A stretch of DNA of 64,000 bases, taken from Candidatus Bathyarchaeia archaeon (GTDB taxonomy: Archaea; Thermoproteota; Bathyarchaeia; Bathyarchaeales; Bathycorpusculaceae). The position numbers and the translations under genes are program-made. Of the stretch, positions 1-7,717 are shown one piece after another (position 1 is the stretch's first letter; the number at the start of each line of letters is the position of its first letter). The notes below the pieces were generated by a model that did no database searches, was not told where the DNA came from, and saw nothing but the letters and a program-made list of their open reading frames with translations. The stretch is taken from contig CP166960.1 of NCBI GenBank assembly GCA_041447175.1, positions 1,938,519 through 2,002,518 of the forward strand, in the 5' to 3' direction.

Positions 1-112
1 TCTCCGCAGATTTTCTGCGGGACGCGCTGTCTTTTTCGTCAGCATCGCCGGGAATCAGTTGAGCACATCTTGAAGTGCAAACGTCAACTTCTGATTCTGA
101 TTCTTGCGCCAA
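1..112 (-). CDS. Start of an unrecognised protein, cut by the window edge
   Basis: An open frame runs leftward off the window from a TTG codon at 112. The first residues read MAQESESEVDVC, followed by a charged, low-hydrophobicity stretch with two cysteines near residues 12 and 16. The start is chosen because a perfect GGAGG (125-121) lies 8 bases upstream and a TATA element (150-160) lies about 26 bases before the expected transcript start. Only 37 residues are visible, so no family can be named. A hairpin (CCGCAG at 4-9, CTGCGG at 15-20) lies inside the frame and may be incidental. Confidence 0.45.
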   Translation of the reverse strand, partial: MAQESESEVDVCTSRCAQLIPGDADEKDSASRRKSAE

Positions 113-149
113 TTATTCATCCTCCAATTTTTCTAAGGAACAAATCGGT

Positions 150-160
150 TAATAAATTCA
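150..160 (-). promoter_or_regulatory. TATA element for the gene at the left edge
   Basis: On the minus strand this reads TGAATTTATT. It is spaced to give a leader of roughly 17 bases that contains the GGAGG ribosome site before the TTG start. Confidence 0.35.
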
Positions 161-227
161 GCTAATAAAGGTTTCGCACGTCTTGTTCAACTATGCACAA
201 CACATAACACAAGAAACAGGACAGCCG

Positions 228-821
228 TTAGCGGAAACGGTCGTTCTTCCAAACATCCGCCGAGTCACTGTAGCCACGGCGCTCCCAAAACCCCAACTCT
301 TTGCCCCGCGTAAACCGCACACGAACCACCCACAAGGCGCTCTTGTACGCGTACTTGCCGGGCACTATGAGACGCACAGGAAAACCCAGCCCCTCCTCAA
401 GCAGTTCGCCGTCAAGCTTGTAAGCCAAAACCACATCCGCGGCAGCAAGTTCTCCACGATAAAGCGAAGTGGTGTAGGCGTCGGCGCACTCAAAAGTTAC
501 CGCTTTAGCCGCCTCTTTTGGTTTAACCAGCTGCTCAATTTCACTAAATCGCACGCCCTCCCAGTGGCAGTCCCGCACGCTCCAGCCTTCCACGCAGTGA
601 AAATCACTCACCGAAGCCACCGACGGCAACGCAGCAAACTCTGCCCAAGTCAGCTTTGCAGGTTTCTCCACTTCCCCGTCAATGACTAACGTGTATGTTT
701 CTTGTTTCAGGTGAGGGTTATCTGAAGTTATCCCCGGATGGTCAATCCCCCACCGCAAAATCCGCTTGGTCTCCGACTGGCCCGGAGGAAGAATTTTCTG
801 GCTTGCTTTTTGAGAAAACAA
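228..821 (-). CDS. Molybdopterin-dependent oxidoreductase, sulfite oxidase/MsrP-like
   Basis: This 197-residue protein matches the Mo-cofactor (oxidoreductase molybdopterin-binding) domain of the sulfite oxidase/YedY family. It opens with the typical LPPGQSET segment, has a VEKPAKLTWAEF strand region, and carries DFHCVEGWSV, whose Cys (about residue 75) is the usual molybdenum ligand. The C-terminal YKSALWVVRVRF segment is also typical. It is a stand-alone small domain without the dimerisation or heme domains of larger members. The start used is TTG with an AGGG six bases upstream. A few hydrophobic in-frame residues lie before it, so a longer, membrane-attached N-terminus is possible. The substrate is unknown; sulfoxide or sulfite chemistry is plausible by family. 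Confidence 0.8.
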   Translation of the reverse strand: MFSQKASQKILPPGQSETKRILRWGIDHPGITSDNPHLKQETYTLVIDGEVEKPAKLTWAEFAALPSVASVSDFHCVEGWSVRDCHWEGVRFSEIEQLVKPKEAAKAVTFECADAYTTSLYRGELAAADVVLAYKLDGELLEEGLGFPVRLIVPGKYAYKSALWVVRVRFTRGKELGFWERRGYSDSADVWKNDRFR

Positions 822-933
822 AAGAAACCCTACTAAAACAGGGTGCTAAGGGAAAATAAAGGTTGCTGGCTAACTCATTTTTCTATTCGCGCCAAAGTTG
901 AGCAGACATTGATTCTGGACAGTTGTACGTTTT

Positions 934-2040
934 TTATGGCTGAAAGAAGCTTGTTAACTGCTGCTGCCGCCGCTCCTCCTTGCTTAAATGCGCAACCCGC
1001 ACGCCAACCCGCCTAATTTCTAACTCGGTCTCGTTAAGGAGCCTTTCGAAGAGTTCCCGCGCGGCTATTTGGAGGGTTTCTTTGTCTTTAGCGGGTTTCT
1101 CCAGCGTTTTAGAGCGGCTCTTTGCGCTTAAATCCGTCATGATGGCGACAACGCCGACCAAGCGGTAGCTCAGCTTCTTCTGGGTGAACTCCGCGTAAAC
1201 CTCCTCGATTTGCGTGCCTATCTTCTGCATGAGAAACTCCAAGTCGCGGCTATCCTCCTTGAGGGTGCCCATCCTGCCGATGGATTCCGCTTCCCCTGCC
1301 TCTTGCACAGGGTCATTGTCCACGCCGTTGGCTGCGTTGTGGAAGTACACGCCCAAAGTTTTGCCGAAAACCTCCACCAACCGTTGCACATCAAACCCTG
1401 CAAGGTCGCCGACGGTTTTGATGCCCAAATCCGACATTTTGGCAACGGTTTTCTTGCCCACACCCAACAACGCGTCTACAGGCATCGGCGAAAGAAATCC
1501 TTCCACCTTTTCAGGCTCGACAACGGTGACGCCGTCGGGTTTATGACTGTCGGAAGCAATTTTTGCGACGAGCTTGTTGGGGGCAATTCCGACAGAGAAA
1601 GTAACGCCCACCTCCTGTTTAACGGCGGCTTTCATCTGCTGAACCAGCCCCTCTGCCGTCGTATAGCTGCCTTTTGCTTTCTCGGTGACATCGAGGTAGG
1701 CTTCGTCGATGCCTGCCTGCTCTAAAACGTCGGAGTATTCCCGAAGAATCGCCATTATTTTGTCGGAAATCTGCTGGTAATAATCGTAGTCCACGGGCAG
1801 AAAAACCGCGTCAACACCTTCAAGGCGTTTTTTCGCCAAAAACAAGGGTATGCCTGACTTTACGTCGTATTTACGTGCCAAGTAGTTACTAGTGCTGACG
1901 GCGCCGCTGGTTTCGGTTCGCCCACTGTACATGCCCACCACCACAGGTTTGCCTTTGAGGGCGGGGTTGCGTAGCTCTTCACATTGGGCAAAAAAGTAGT
2001 CCAAATCCACCAGCATCACAATTCGGCTCTGACTGGGCAC
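934..2040 (-). CDS. dinB: Y-family DNA polymerase IV (translesion synthesis)
   Basis: This 368-residue Dpo4/DinB polymerase copies past damaged bases. The N-terminal catalytic motif MLVDLDYFFAQCE supplies the first metal-binding Asp, with Phe-Phe in the steric-gate region, and the second acidic motif is AGIDEAYLDVT. A helix-hairpin-helix thumb (GVGKKTVAKMSDLGI) and little-finger domain follow. The last residues QQQLTSFF are a clear PIP box for binding PCNA, which is also encoded in this window. The GTG start at 2040 has GAGGTG just upstream, and the gene begins 4 bases after the stop of the SPL-like radical SAM gene. The pair is therefore probably one DNA-damage operon. Confidence 0.95.
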   Translation of the reverse strand: MPSQSRIVMLVDLDYFFAQCEELRNPALKGKPVVVGMYSGRTETSGAVSTSNYLARKYDVKSGIPLFLAKKRLEGVDAVFLPVDYDYYQQISDKIMAILREYSDVLEQAGIDEAYLDVTEKAKGSYTTAEGLVQQMKAAVKQEVGVTFSVGIAPNKLVAKIASDSHKPDGVTVVEPEKVEGFLSPMPVDALLGVGKKTVAKMSDLGIKTVGDLAGFDVQRLVEVFGKTLGVYFHNAANGVDNDPVQEAGEAESIGRMGTLKEDSRDLEFLMQKIGTQIEEVYAEFTQKKLSYRLVGVVAIMTDLSAKSRSKTLEKPAKDKETLQIAARELFERLLNETELEIRRVGVRVAHLSKEERRQQQLTSFFQP

Positions 2041-2044
2041 GTGT

Positions 2045-2914
2045 TCACCTCGCAGCGGCGGGAATCAGCCCTGAACCATCACATGCCGCCGTGTTCAGCT
2101 TGGGCAAGCTTTCGCGACAGACCCCAAACGTCATGCCCTGCGCCAACGCCATCTCCCGCACGTTTGACAGCAGTTTAAGTCGAAGGTCTTTGGGCAAAAG
2201 CGTGTTCCCGCCTACACGTTCTCCCTGTTGGAAGTATAGCGGCTTAAGCTTTTCGGCAACCGCAGGTAGGGCTTGGCTGAGGCGACGCCAATTGTCGGGT
2301 TTGGGCTTGTAGGTGGAACTGGTTATGTGCCGCACGCCAAGAGCAGCCAACTTGGAGATGAGCCTGCTTGGGTCATCGTTTACCAACGGAATTATAGGGT
2401 CTATGCGCACCGAAACAGGTATTCCTGCACCCATGAGGTCCTTAACTGCGCGCAGACGCTCCGAAGAGGAAGGCGCGTGGGGCTCAAGAACAGCCGCCAG
2501 CGGGTCGTCGTCTGTTGTTATGGTTAGCGCCACGGCGGAGGGCACTTTGGTGAGGAGGTCGTCGTCTCGGGTTACAAGGTTAGATTTGGTTATGATTTGG
2601 ATACGGCAGTTGCTTGCTGCCAGTAATTCGAGGCATTGGCGCGTCCAACCCAGATTCGCCTCCATGCGGGGGTAGGGGTCGGAGGAGTTGGAGATGGACA
2701 CGATTTCGCCTTTGAGCTTTGCCGCTTCCCTTCGCAGGGTGGGCAGCAGGTCCTTTTTGGGGCGGCACTCGGTGAAGTTTTGGACGTAGCTGCTAGCATA
2801 GCAGTAGAGGCAGCCGTGGTCGCATCCGCTGTACGGGTTAAAGGTCAGCTTTGGGGGGCAGGTGCAGGTGCTGTTTTTCCAAGGGTCAAAACCCGAAATC
2901 AAAGGCACAACCAA
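2045..2914 (-). CDS. SPL-family radical SAM protein
   Basis: This 289-residue radical SAM enzyme has the 4Fe-4S motif CDHGCLYCYA (CxxxCxxC, near residue 30), preceded by FNPYSGC. It also has ISNSSDPYP and an IRIDPIIP segment, as seen in the spore photoproduct lyase-like group. Members of this group are often annotated SPL-like without shown photoproduct lyase activity. The tight operon with the downstream translesion polymerase favours a role in DNA damage, but this is inference. The start is a TTG at 2914; a GTG two codons later is equally possible. A TATA-like element (about 2972-2984) lies upstream. Confidence 0.75.
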   Translation of the reverse strand: MVVPLISGFDPWKNSTCTCPPKLTFNPYSGCDHGCLYCYASSYVQNFTECRPKKDLLPTLRREAAKLKGEIVSISNSSDPYPRMEANLGWTRQCLELLAASNCRIQIITKSNLVTRDDDLLTKVPSAVALTITTDDDPLAAVLEPHAPSSSERLRAVKDLMGAGIPVSVRIDPIIPLVNDDPSRLISKLAALGVRHITSSTYKPKPDNWRRLSQALPAVAEKLKPLYFQQGERVGGNTLLPKDLRLKLLSNVREMALAQGMTFGVCRESLPKLNTAACDGSGLIPAAAR

Positions 2915-3084
2915 TCACTCAATACCCACTATAAGGAAAAGCAAAAAGAAAAAGCATTCCTTGCCGATTCGGTCATATAAACTCGTAAATCAAAGTTTAT
3001 AATTGATGGAACTTTATGTAATTTACAAATTGGATGATAATAAATATTTATAGTGGGAACTTAGAAGTAGGGGCAGGTGTATTA

Positions 3085-3180
3085 ATGTCCAAAAATGCAG
3101 AGGACGATAAGAAAAATCGAAGGTTTCAACCAGACGATGATGCAACGAGGTTCATTGCCGATCACGAAGACAAGAAGTAA
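3085..3180 (+). CDS. Possible 31-residue charged small protein
   Basis: An ATG frame encodes a very polar peptide (MSKNAEDDKKNRRF start, ending HEDKK). It sits 17 bases before the membrane protein gene at 3198, with a purine-rich AGGGGCAGG about 8 bases upstream. It may be a leader or a small partner of that gene. Nothing is recognised, and it could be chance. Confidence 0.3.
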   Translation: MSKNAEDDKKNRRFQPDDDATRFIADHEDKK

Positions 3181-3197
3181 TCAGAATAGAGAAACAA

Positions 3198-3710
3198 ATG
3201 TACACCGATGATGAGGAGCTGCAAAAAGCTAGATTCTATCACGACTCAGTTCTAAGACTCGGAGAAGCAACAACAAAGGCATACGAACGAAATATGACAA
3301 AGATTCAGATGATGTTAGGAATTCTTTCCGCAATTATCCCTATTTCAACAGGAGTTGGGTACTATATTCTATCAAATACATTCTCGCTACAATTCTTTTT
3401 TCTCTTCGTTAGTTGTTTAATTTTTTTCATTCTTGCTACGATTAGAGGCGTAGTTTTGTTAAACCCAAAATGGTTTACCTACAAGGACATAAAACTGTTA
3501 GTGAAAAGGTACGCGGACGAATCTCTTAGTTTTATGATTTTCAAAATAGCAACGAATCTTTTCGATTCAAATGAGAAAAACGTTAAAGTTGTGAACTCTT
3601 TGAGGTCAGGACTTAAACAGATGTCCATTTTGATAATTGTTGGTTTGATTTTGCTCATAAGTGCGTTTTTTTTGTTGGGAATACAAATTTATTATAATAT
3701 TGGTACGTGA
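3198..3710 (+). CDS. Small three-helix membrane protein of unknown function
   Basis: This 170-residue protein has an N-terminal amphipathic region (residues 1-35). It has a transmembrane hairpin (about 38-57 and 66-92, joined by a short loop), a charged middle with YKDIKLLVKRYADES, and a last transmembrane helix near residues 142-164. The layout resembles SLATT-type and other small membrane effectors, but I cannot assign a family. The gene and the 100 bases before it look visibly more AT-rich than the flanking genes, which suggests transfer. It is isolated between a leftward DNA-repair pair and a rightward Nudix gene. Confidence 0.7.
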   Translation: MYTDDEELQKARFYHDSVLRLGEATTKAYERNMTKIQMMLGILSAIIPISTGVGYYILSNTFSLQFFFLFVSCLIFFILATIRGVVLLNPKWFTYKDIKLLVKRYADESLSFMIFKIATNLFDSNEKNVKVVNSLRSGLKQMSILIIVGLILLISAFFLLGIQIYYNIGT

Positions 3711-3795
3711 CCAACTCAAAAATGCTTCTGGGTAACTGCAAAATCTTTTTCATCTTTCAATAAGCCCGAGGGCGTGTTCTCTTCGCGGGTTAAAC

Positions 3796-3804
3796 CTATA
3801 AATA
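3796..3804 (+). promoter_or_regulatory. TATA box of the Nudix gene
   Basis: CTATAAATA is a near-ideal archaeal TATA box 42 bases before the ATG at 3846. It predicts transcription starting near 3826, which excludes the longer in-frame start at 3774. Confidence 0.6.
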
Positions 3805-3845
3805 GAGGGGGTATAAACTCAAAATCGCAGCAGAGATACCCAACA

Positions 3846-4406
3846 ATGGTCACAGTGGAAACCCTCAAGAACCTTTCATCTAAGCTTAAGTCTGTTAGCG
3901 TTGAGCAGGACGCAAACGCCGCCGTAACCGTCATTCTCACAACCACCGAGGCCGACTTTCAAGTGCTCTTGGTTAAACGTGCAGTCAATGTGAGGGATGC
4001 TTGGTCGGGGCAGATGGCGCTTCCAGGCGGAAAACGCGAACCCACCGACGTCACGCTTCAGGCCACGGCAATCCGCGAGACCCAAGAGGAAACAGGCGTC
4101 CGACTCCGCGCGGGCCAGTTTCTGGGGGTTTTGGAGGCCGTTGAGCCAAGGACCAGAAGAGGTTTTCGGGTTGTGCCCTTCGTTGCCGCCTTGGATACCG
4201 AGCCGGAGGTGCATCTTAACAGTGGTGAGCTGCACAGTTACATGTGGGTTTCTCTTGAAAAAATTCGGGCAAGCCGCGGAAAAACCGCAGTGCCACACGT
4301 TGGCGAGGTTCCAGCGTTTCTGCTGCAGAACGAGGTTGTGTGGGGAATGACCTACAAAATCCTGCAAACTATCACCGAGAAAATGGATGAAATTAGGGTT
4401 CGGTAG
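3846..4406 (+). CDS. Nudix hydrolase, CoA-pyrophosphatase-like
   Basis: This 186-residue Nudix protein hydrolyses nucleoside diphosphate-linked substrates. The Nudix box begins LPGGKREPTDVT and continues AIRETQEETGV, giving the metal-binding REXXEE. The preceding SGQMALPGGKREP resembles the NudL/CoA diphosphatase group, so a CoA or acyl-CoA substrate is the best guess, though NudL motifs cannot be fully checked by eye. The ATG at 3846 is preferred over the upstream frame because of the TATA box at 3796. The 3' end overlaps the convergent MBL-rhodanese gene by 14 bases. Confidence 0.85.
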   Translation: MVTVETLKNLSSKLKSVSVEQDANAAVTVILTTTEADFQVLLVKRAVNVRDAWSGQMALPGGKREPTDVTLQATAIRETQEETGVRLRAGQFLGVLEAVEPRTRRGFRVVPFVAALDTEPEVHLNSGELHSYMWVSLEKIRASRGKTAVPHVGEVPAFLLQNEVVWGMTYKILQTITEKMDEIRVR

Positions 4407-5790
4407 GCTGCGGGGTGGGGGGCTTCACGGTTGGGTACCCCAGCTTTTTCCATGCATCCATGCCGCCCAACACGTTGCTAACTGCAGCAAATCCTTTGCG
4501 TTTAAGGAGGCTGGCTGCGATTCCTGAGCGGTTCCCCACCGAACAAATCACGGCGTAACGCTTGTTACGGTTCAGGTTGTCGGCTTGTTTGGGCAGGTCA
4601 GCAAAGAAAACCTGCTCTGCGCCTTCGATTATGCCTTCTTTGTGCCATTCGCTGGGTTCGCGCACATCCAAAACCACATACCGTGCAAGGTTGTCCTGTA
4701 AATCCTGCGCGGACAACACGTGCACTTGGCTTATGGGTTTGCCTTGTTCCTGCCATGCTGACACGCCCGTGCAGAGGTAGCCGTAGATGTTGTCAAAGCC
4801 TAGCCGCCAAAAATGTCGCAGCACCCGTTCCACATCGGCTTGACGCTCCACCACCAGCAGAATGCGCTGTTCGTAGCCCAAAATCCAGCCCGTGTAAACG
4901 GCTGTTCCGCCCTCCAACCACAGGTTCAGCGAGCCAGGTAGGTGGGAGCCTGCAAACGCGTAAGGCAAACGCGTATCCACCACGATGGAGTCTACTTCGT
5001 TTTTGGCGTCCTCAAATTCGTCTACGCCAAGCGGTTTAGGCAACGCAAGCCCACGCAGCAATGGGGCACCATGCAAGTTATACTGCTCCATCTTGCGGAA
5101 GTAAGCGGGCAGCAGCATCTCCTGCGCTACAGCACGCTGCACAAACTCCTCCTTGCCCAACTGCAGGTACGGGTTGGTTTTTTTCTCGTAGCCCAACGTG
5201 CTAAACTCCTGTTTGCCGATGCCGCTGCCGCACACGCTTCCAGCACCATGCCCTGGATAAACCAGCATGCCGTCGCCCAGCGGCAACAGCTTCTCATGCA
5301 GGCTCAAATAGAGTTTTTCTGCTTGGTTTGGCTGTTGTTTTTTGCCTTGCAGGTCAGTTCTGCCTACAGCGCCGACAAATAGGGTGTCGCCTGTGAAAAC
5401 CATCAGCGGCTCAGGGCTTTTCTGGGTGTTGCTGACGGCATAGCAAAGAGATTCGTCGGTGTGTCCCGGCGTGTGCAAAGCTTTGATTTGAAGATTACCC
5501 ACGTTCAACGTGTCACCATCATTAAGTCTGTGTTCACCATAAGTGAAGCCGAGTTGTTTGCTGTGGCAGATTTGGGCGTTAGTTAAGCTTTGAAGCTCCT
5601 TGGCGCCAACCACGAAGTCTTCGTTGCGGTGCGTCTCAAAAATCAGGCGGATTTTGGCGCAGTGCCGTTGGGCAAGGCGCGTGTAGATTTGGGCGTCGCG
5701 TCTTGGGTCAAAAACTGCCGCCTCGTTTTCGTCAATAAGCAGGTAGCTGTTGTGGGCTAATCCTTCGGATTTTATGGTGTACAATTTCAT
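4393..5790 (-). CDS. MBL-fold persulfide dioxygenase-like protein with two rhodanese domains
   Basis: This 465-residue protein has an N-terminal metallo-beta-lactamase domain (about 1-215) followed by two rhodanese modules (about 250-345 and 365-455). The arrangement resembles CstB/ETHE1-type enzymes that oxidise or transfer sulfane sulfur. The usual THxHxDH motif is changed to THRNEDF. The first His, HTPGHTDES and the GDTLFVG Asp remain, which matches the two-His-one-Asp iron site of ETHE1 rather than a dizinc site. The second rhodanese loop reads CSVGNRSG, with an active-site Cys. The first rhodanese lacks an obvious active-site Cys and is probably structural. The ATG at 5790 follows GAGG; a TTG five codons earlier is less likely. 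Confidence 0.85.
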   Translation of the reverse strand: MKLYTIKSEGLAHNSYLLIDENEAAVFDPRRDAQIYTRLAQRHCAKIRLIFETHRNEDFVVGAKELQSLTNAQICHSKQLGFTYGEHRLNDGDTLNVGNLQIKALHTPGHTDESLCYAVSNTQKSPEPLMVFTGDTLFVGAVGRTDLQGKKQQPNQAEKLYLSLHEKLLPLGDGMLVYPGHGAGSVCGSGIGKQEFSTLGYEKKTNPYLQLGKEEFVQRAVAQEMLLPAYFRKMEQYNLHGAPLLRGLALPKPLGVDEFEDAKNEVDSIVVDTRLPYAFAGSHLPGSLNLWLEGGTAVYTGWILGYEQRILLVVERQADVERVLRHFWRLGFDNIYGYLCTGVSAWQEQGKPISQVHVLSAQDLQDNLARYVVLDVREPSEWHKEGIIEGAEQVFFADLPKQADNLNRNKRYAVICSVGNRSGIAASLLKRKGFAAVSNVLGGMDAWKKLGYPTVKPPTPQPTEP

Positions 5791-5879
5791 GGGGGAAAAC
5801 CTCAAAAGTTTACGTTATAAACTCTGTGTCGGTTACAGAAATTTGTTACGTTGACGGCTTTTTTGCGGTTTGGCGGTAC

Positions 5880-5890
5880 AGTTTATTAAT
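5880..5890 (+). promoter_or_regulatory. TATA element of the DUF2096-like gene
   Basis: GTTTATTAATG lies 35-45 bases before the ATG at 5925, giving an expected transcript start near 5911. Confidence 0.4.
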
Positions 5891-5924
5891 GCTGTGTGGA
5901 TAAAGTTTGCTTGGTGAAAGGCGC

Positions 5925-6455
5925 ATGAGTCACGTTGCCAAATCTAAACTTCTTGAAGAGATAATCATAGAACTCCGAAAGAACAAAGTGGAAATTCCAG
6001 CAAACGTCATGACAGACTTAAAATCCGCGCGAACCCTCATCCAAATCGGAAATTCCGAATCCCGCGCAAGAGGCGAAACGGAACCGCAAATTGACCAGTA
6101 TCTTTCTAGTGTGGAAGCTTATGTTATGGCAGAAGCCGACAAGCGGTTGCCGCCTGAAAAAGTGGAAGAATGGCTGGCGGCGTTGGATTTGGCAAGCTGT
6201 AACAGCTGCGTTACGGCTCCGTGCGAAAAAGAAGAGAAGATGCGCCTAATTCCAGGTGTTCCCCGAGACAAAAAGTGGATTCGCGTCGAGCCAATTGAAG
6301 GGTTGCCTGTGGAGAAGCTGGAGCAGATGGCTACGGAGGCAAACCTTGGTTTTCGCCGTGAAGCAGATGGGCACTTAGTGGTCTATGGGGAAGACCAAGC
6401 CGTGAAGGGCTTCATAAAAAAGGCAATTAAGCCCAGTGAAAAAACCACTGCCTAA
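5925..6455 (+). CDS. Archaeal conserved protein, DUF2096-like
   Basis: This 176-residue soluble protein begins MSHVAKSKLLEE. It has an N-terminal helical half with IPANVMTDLKSARTLI and a Cys-containing linker (CNSCVTAPCEKEEK, about residues 90-105). A C-terminal mixed domain ends VYGEDQAVKGFIKKAI. The helical half recalls the archaeal DUF2096 family, whose function is unknown. The Cys-rich linker could bind a metal. The ATG was chosen over an upstream TTG because GGTGAAAGG precedes it. It faces the gasdermin/CHAT operon, converging with it across about 90 bases. Confidence 0.6.
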   Translation: MSHVAKSKLLEEIIIELRKNKVEIPANVMTDLKSARTLIQIGNSESRARGETEPQIDQYLSSVEAYVMAEADKRLPPEKVEEWLAALDLASCNSCVTAPCEKEEKMRLIPGVPRDKKWIRVEPIEGLPVEKLEQMATEANLGFRREADGHLVVYGEDQAVKGFIKKAIKPSEKTTA

Positions 6456-6546
6456 TTCCCAAACCCTCTTTTTTAAAAAAAAATCGTTTCCCAGTTTGTT
6501 TGAGTATTGTTGTTCTTTGATTTCAGTTGAAGGGGCGTTTTTGCGG

Positions 6547-7713
6547 TTAGTTCAGCCTCTCGTATGCCGTCCACTGGTTGCGGATGTTTTCAGCCACAGC
6601 TTTGTTGTTCCAGGCCAAAGCATATTGGGGGTCAATGTTTATGGCGTTGGTAAAGTAAGAAATGGCTTGGTTAAGCATGTCAATGTCGTGGCCGAGTTGG
6701 CTCATGTGTGTGAGTGCAAGTCCCTTGTTGTTTAAGGCAGGCACATGCATGGGGTTAACTTTGAGGGCTGCATCAATACATTTTAGGGCTTCCTTGAGCA
6801 AACTGGGGTTCTGGCTGGCAACGTACATGTTGATGTAGCTGAGACCCTTGTTGTTTAAGGCGTCAGCCATTTGAGGGTTAATCTTTAGGGCGGCGTCAAA
6901 ATGTTTTATGGCTTCTTGGTAATTGCCGTAGCTGAAAAAGGTCAATCCTTGCTGGTTCTCAGCCACCGGATTCCCCACAACAGTAGGCGATCCCCCGTCG
7001 TCATCATCTTCTTGTGGTAGTTCACTTCTCTTCACGCGCCGAAAGGTCTGTTTTCTTTTCGGCGTAGGGGCGGGTGTGGCGTCTACTTTTTCAGGAGCAA
7101 GAGTTTCAGCAGCTCCCGTGGAGACGAAGAAGACGTTTTGTGGGTCAACCCCTGGTTTGGTTAGTAACTGGGGCACTTTCTCTTGGTTAAGGTTGGCGAG
7201 GTCAATTTGGTTACATCCCAAATCAAAGGCGTCATGGACACTTCTGCCGTAAGCTAAAGCTTGGTAGAAAGAGCTGGCGAAATTGATGGCGGCTCGGTCG
7301 CCGATGGCTTGGGTCATGCCGATGACGCAGTCAATGTTTTCGGAGATGGCTTTTGCCTGCTGTTCACTAAAACAGGCATTGAGGACCACACATTTGATTG
7401 TGTCTTTGAAAACGCGAAACAGCCTGCCTAAGGCTTTGCTTGGAACAACGCGGCTGTTACCATTGAGGTCTTCAAGGATGATTTCGCTTGCAGGGCTGCC
7501 GTGTCCGCTAAAGTGAACAATGTTGGGCTTGTACCTGAGCAGGTGCCCCTGTAGGTCGTTGAAGCGGACCGCCCACTGCTGCTCCAAGTTGAAGCGGTCC
7601 CGAAATTCAGCACCCCGTAGCGCGTTGTCGATTGAGCGGACCTCTTGGTCTAGGCTAAGGGGGCTGCTGTCTTTGGGGTTAGCAGCCAGAAAAAGGATTT
7701 GAACTTGCTTCAT
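6547..7713 (-). CDS. CHAT-domain caspase-like protease with C-terminal TPRs
   Basis: This 388-residue protein has an N-terminal CHAT (caspase-fold) peptidase domain (about 1-205) and a C-terminal TPR array. The typical opening is ILFLAANPKDSS. The catalytic His is the second one in HFSGHG (residue 71) and the catalytic Cys is in LNACFSEQ (residue 114), so the dyad is intact. A proline- and lysine-rich linker (about 205-245) leads to about three TPRs (about 248-385), with repeats such as NYQEAIKHFDAALKINP. The ATG at 7713 follows GGTGAG; a GTG at 7725 would overlap the gasdermin stop. Translational coupling with the gasdermin-like gene predicts that it cleaves that protein. The TPRs probably sense the trigger or bind a partner, which is inference. 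Confidence 0.88.
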   Translation of the reverse strand: MKQVQILFLAANPKDSSPLSLDQEVRSIDNALRGAEFRDRFNLEQQWAVRFNDLQGHLLRYKPNIVHFSGHGSPASEIILEDLNGNSRVVPSKALGRLFRVFKDTIKCVVLNACFSEQQAKAISENIDCVIGMTQAIGDRAAINFASSFYQALAYGRSVHDAFDLGCNQIDLANLNQEKVPQLLTKPGVDPQNVFFVSTGAAETLAPEKVDATPAPTPKRKQTFRRVKRSELPQEDDDDGGSPTVVGNPVAENQQGLTFFSYGNYQEAIKHFDAALKINPQMADALNNKGLSYINMYVASQNPSLLKEALKCIDAALKVNPMHVPALNNKGLALTHMSQLGHDIDMLNQAISYFTNAINIDPQYALAWNNKAVAENIRNQWTAYERLN

Positions 7714-7717
7714 GCCT

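Noticed and set aside
1210-1725. Long plus-strand frame opposite dinB
   Set aside because: The minus strand carries a full polymerase with all motifs; the plus frame has no recognisable features.
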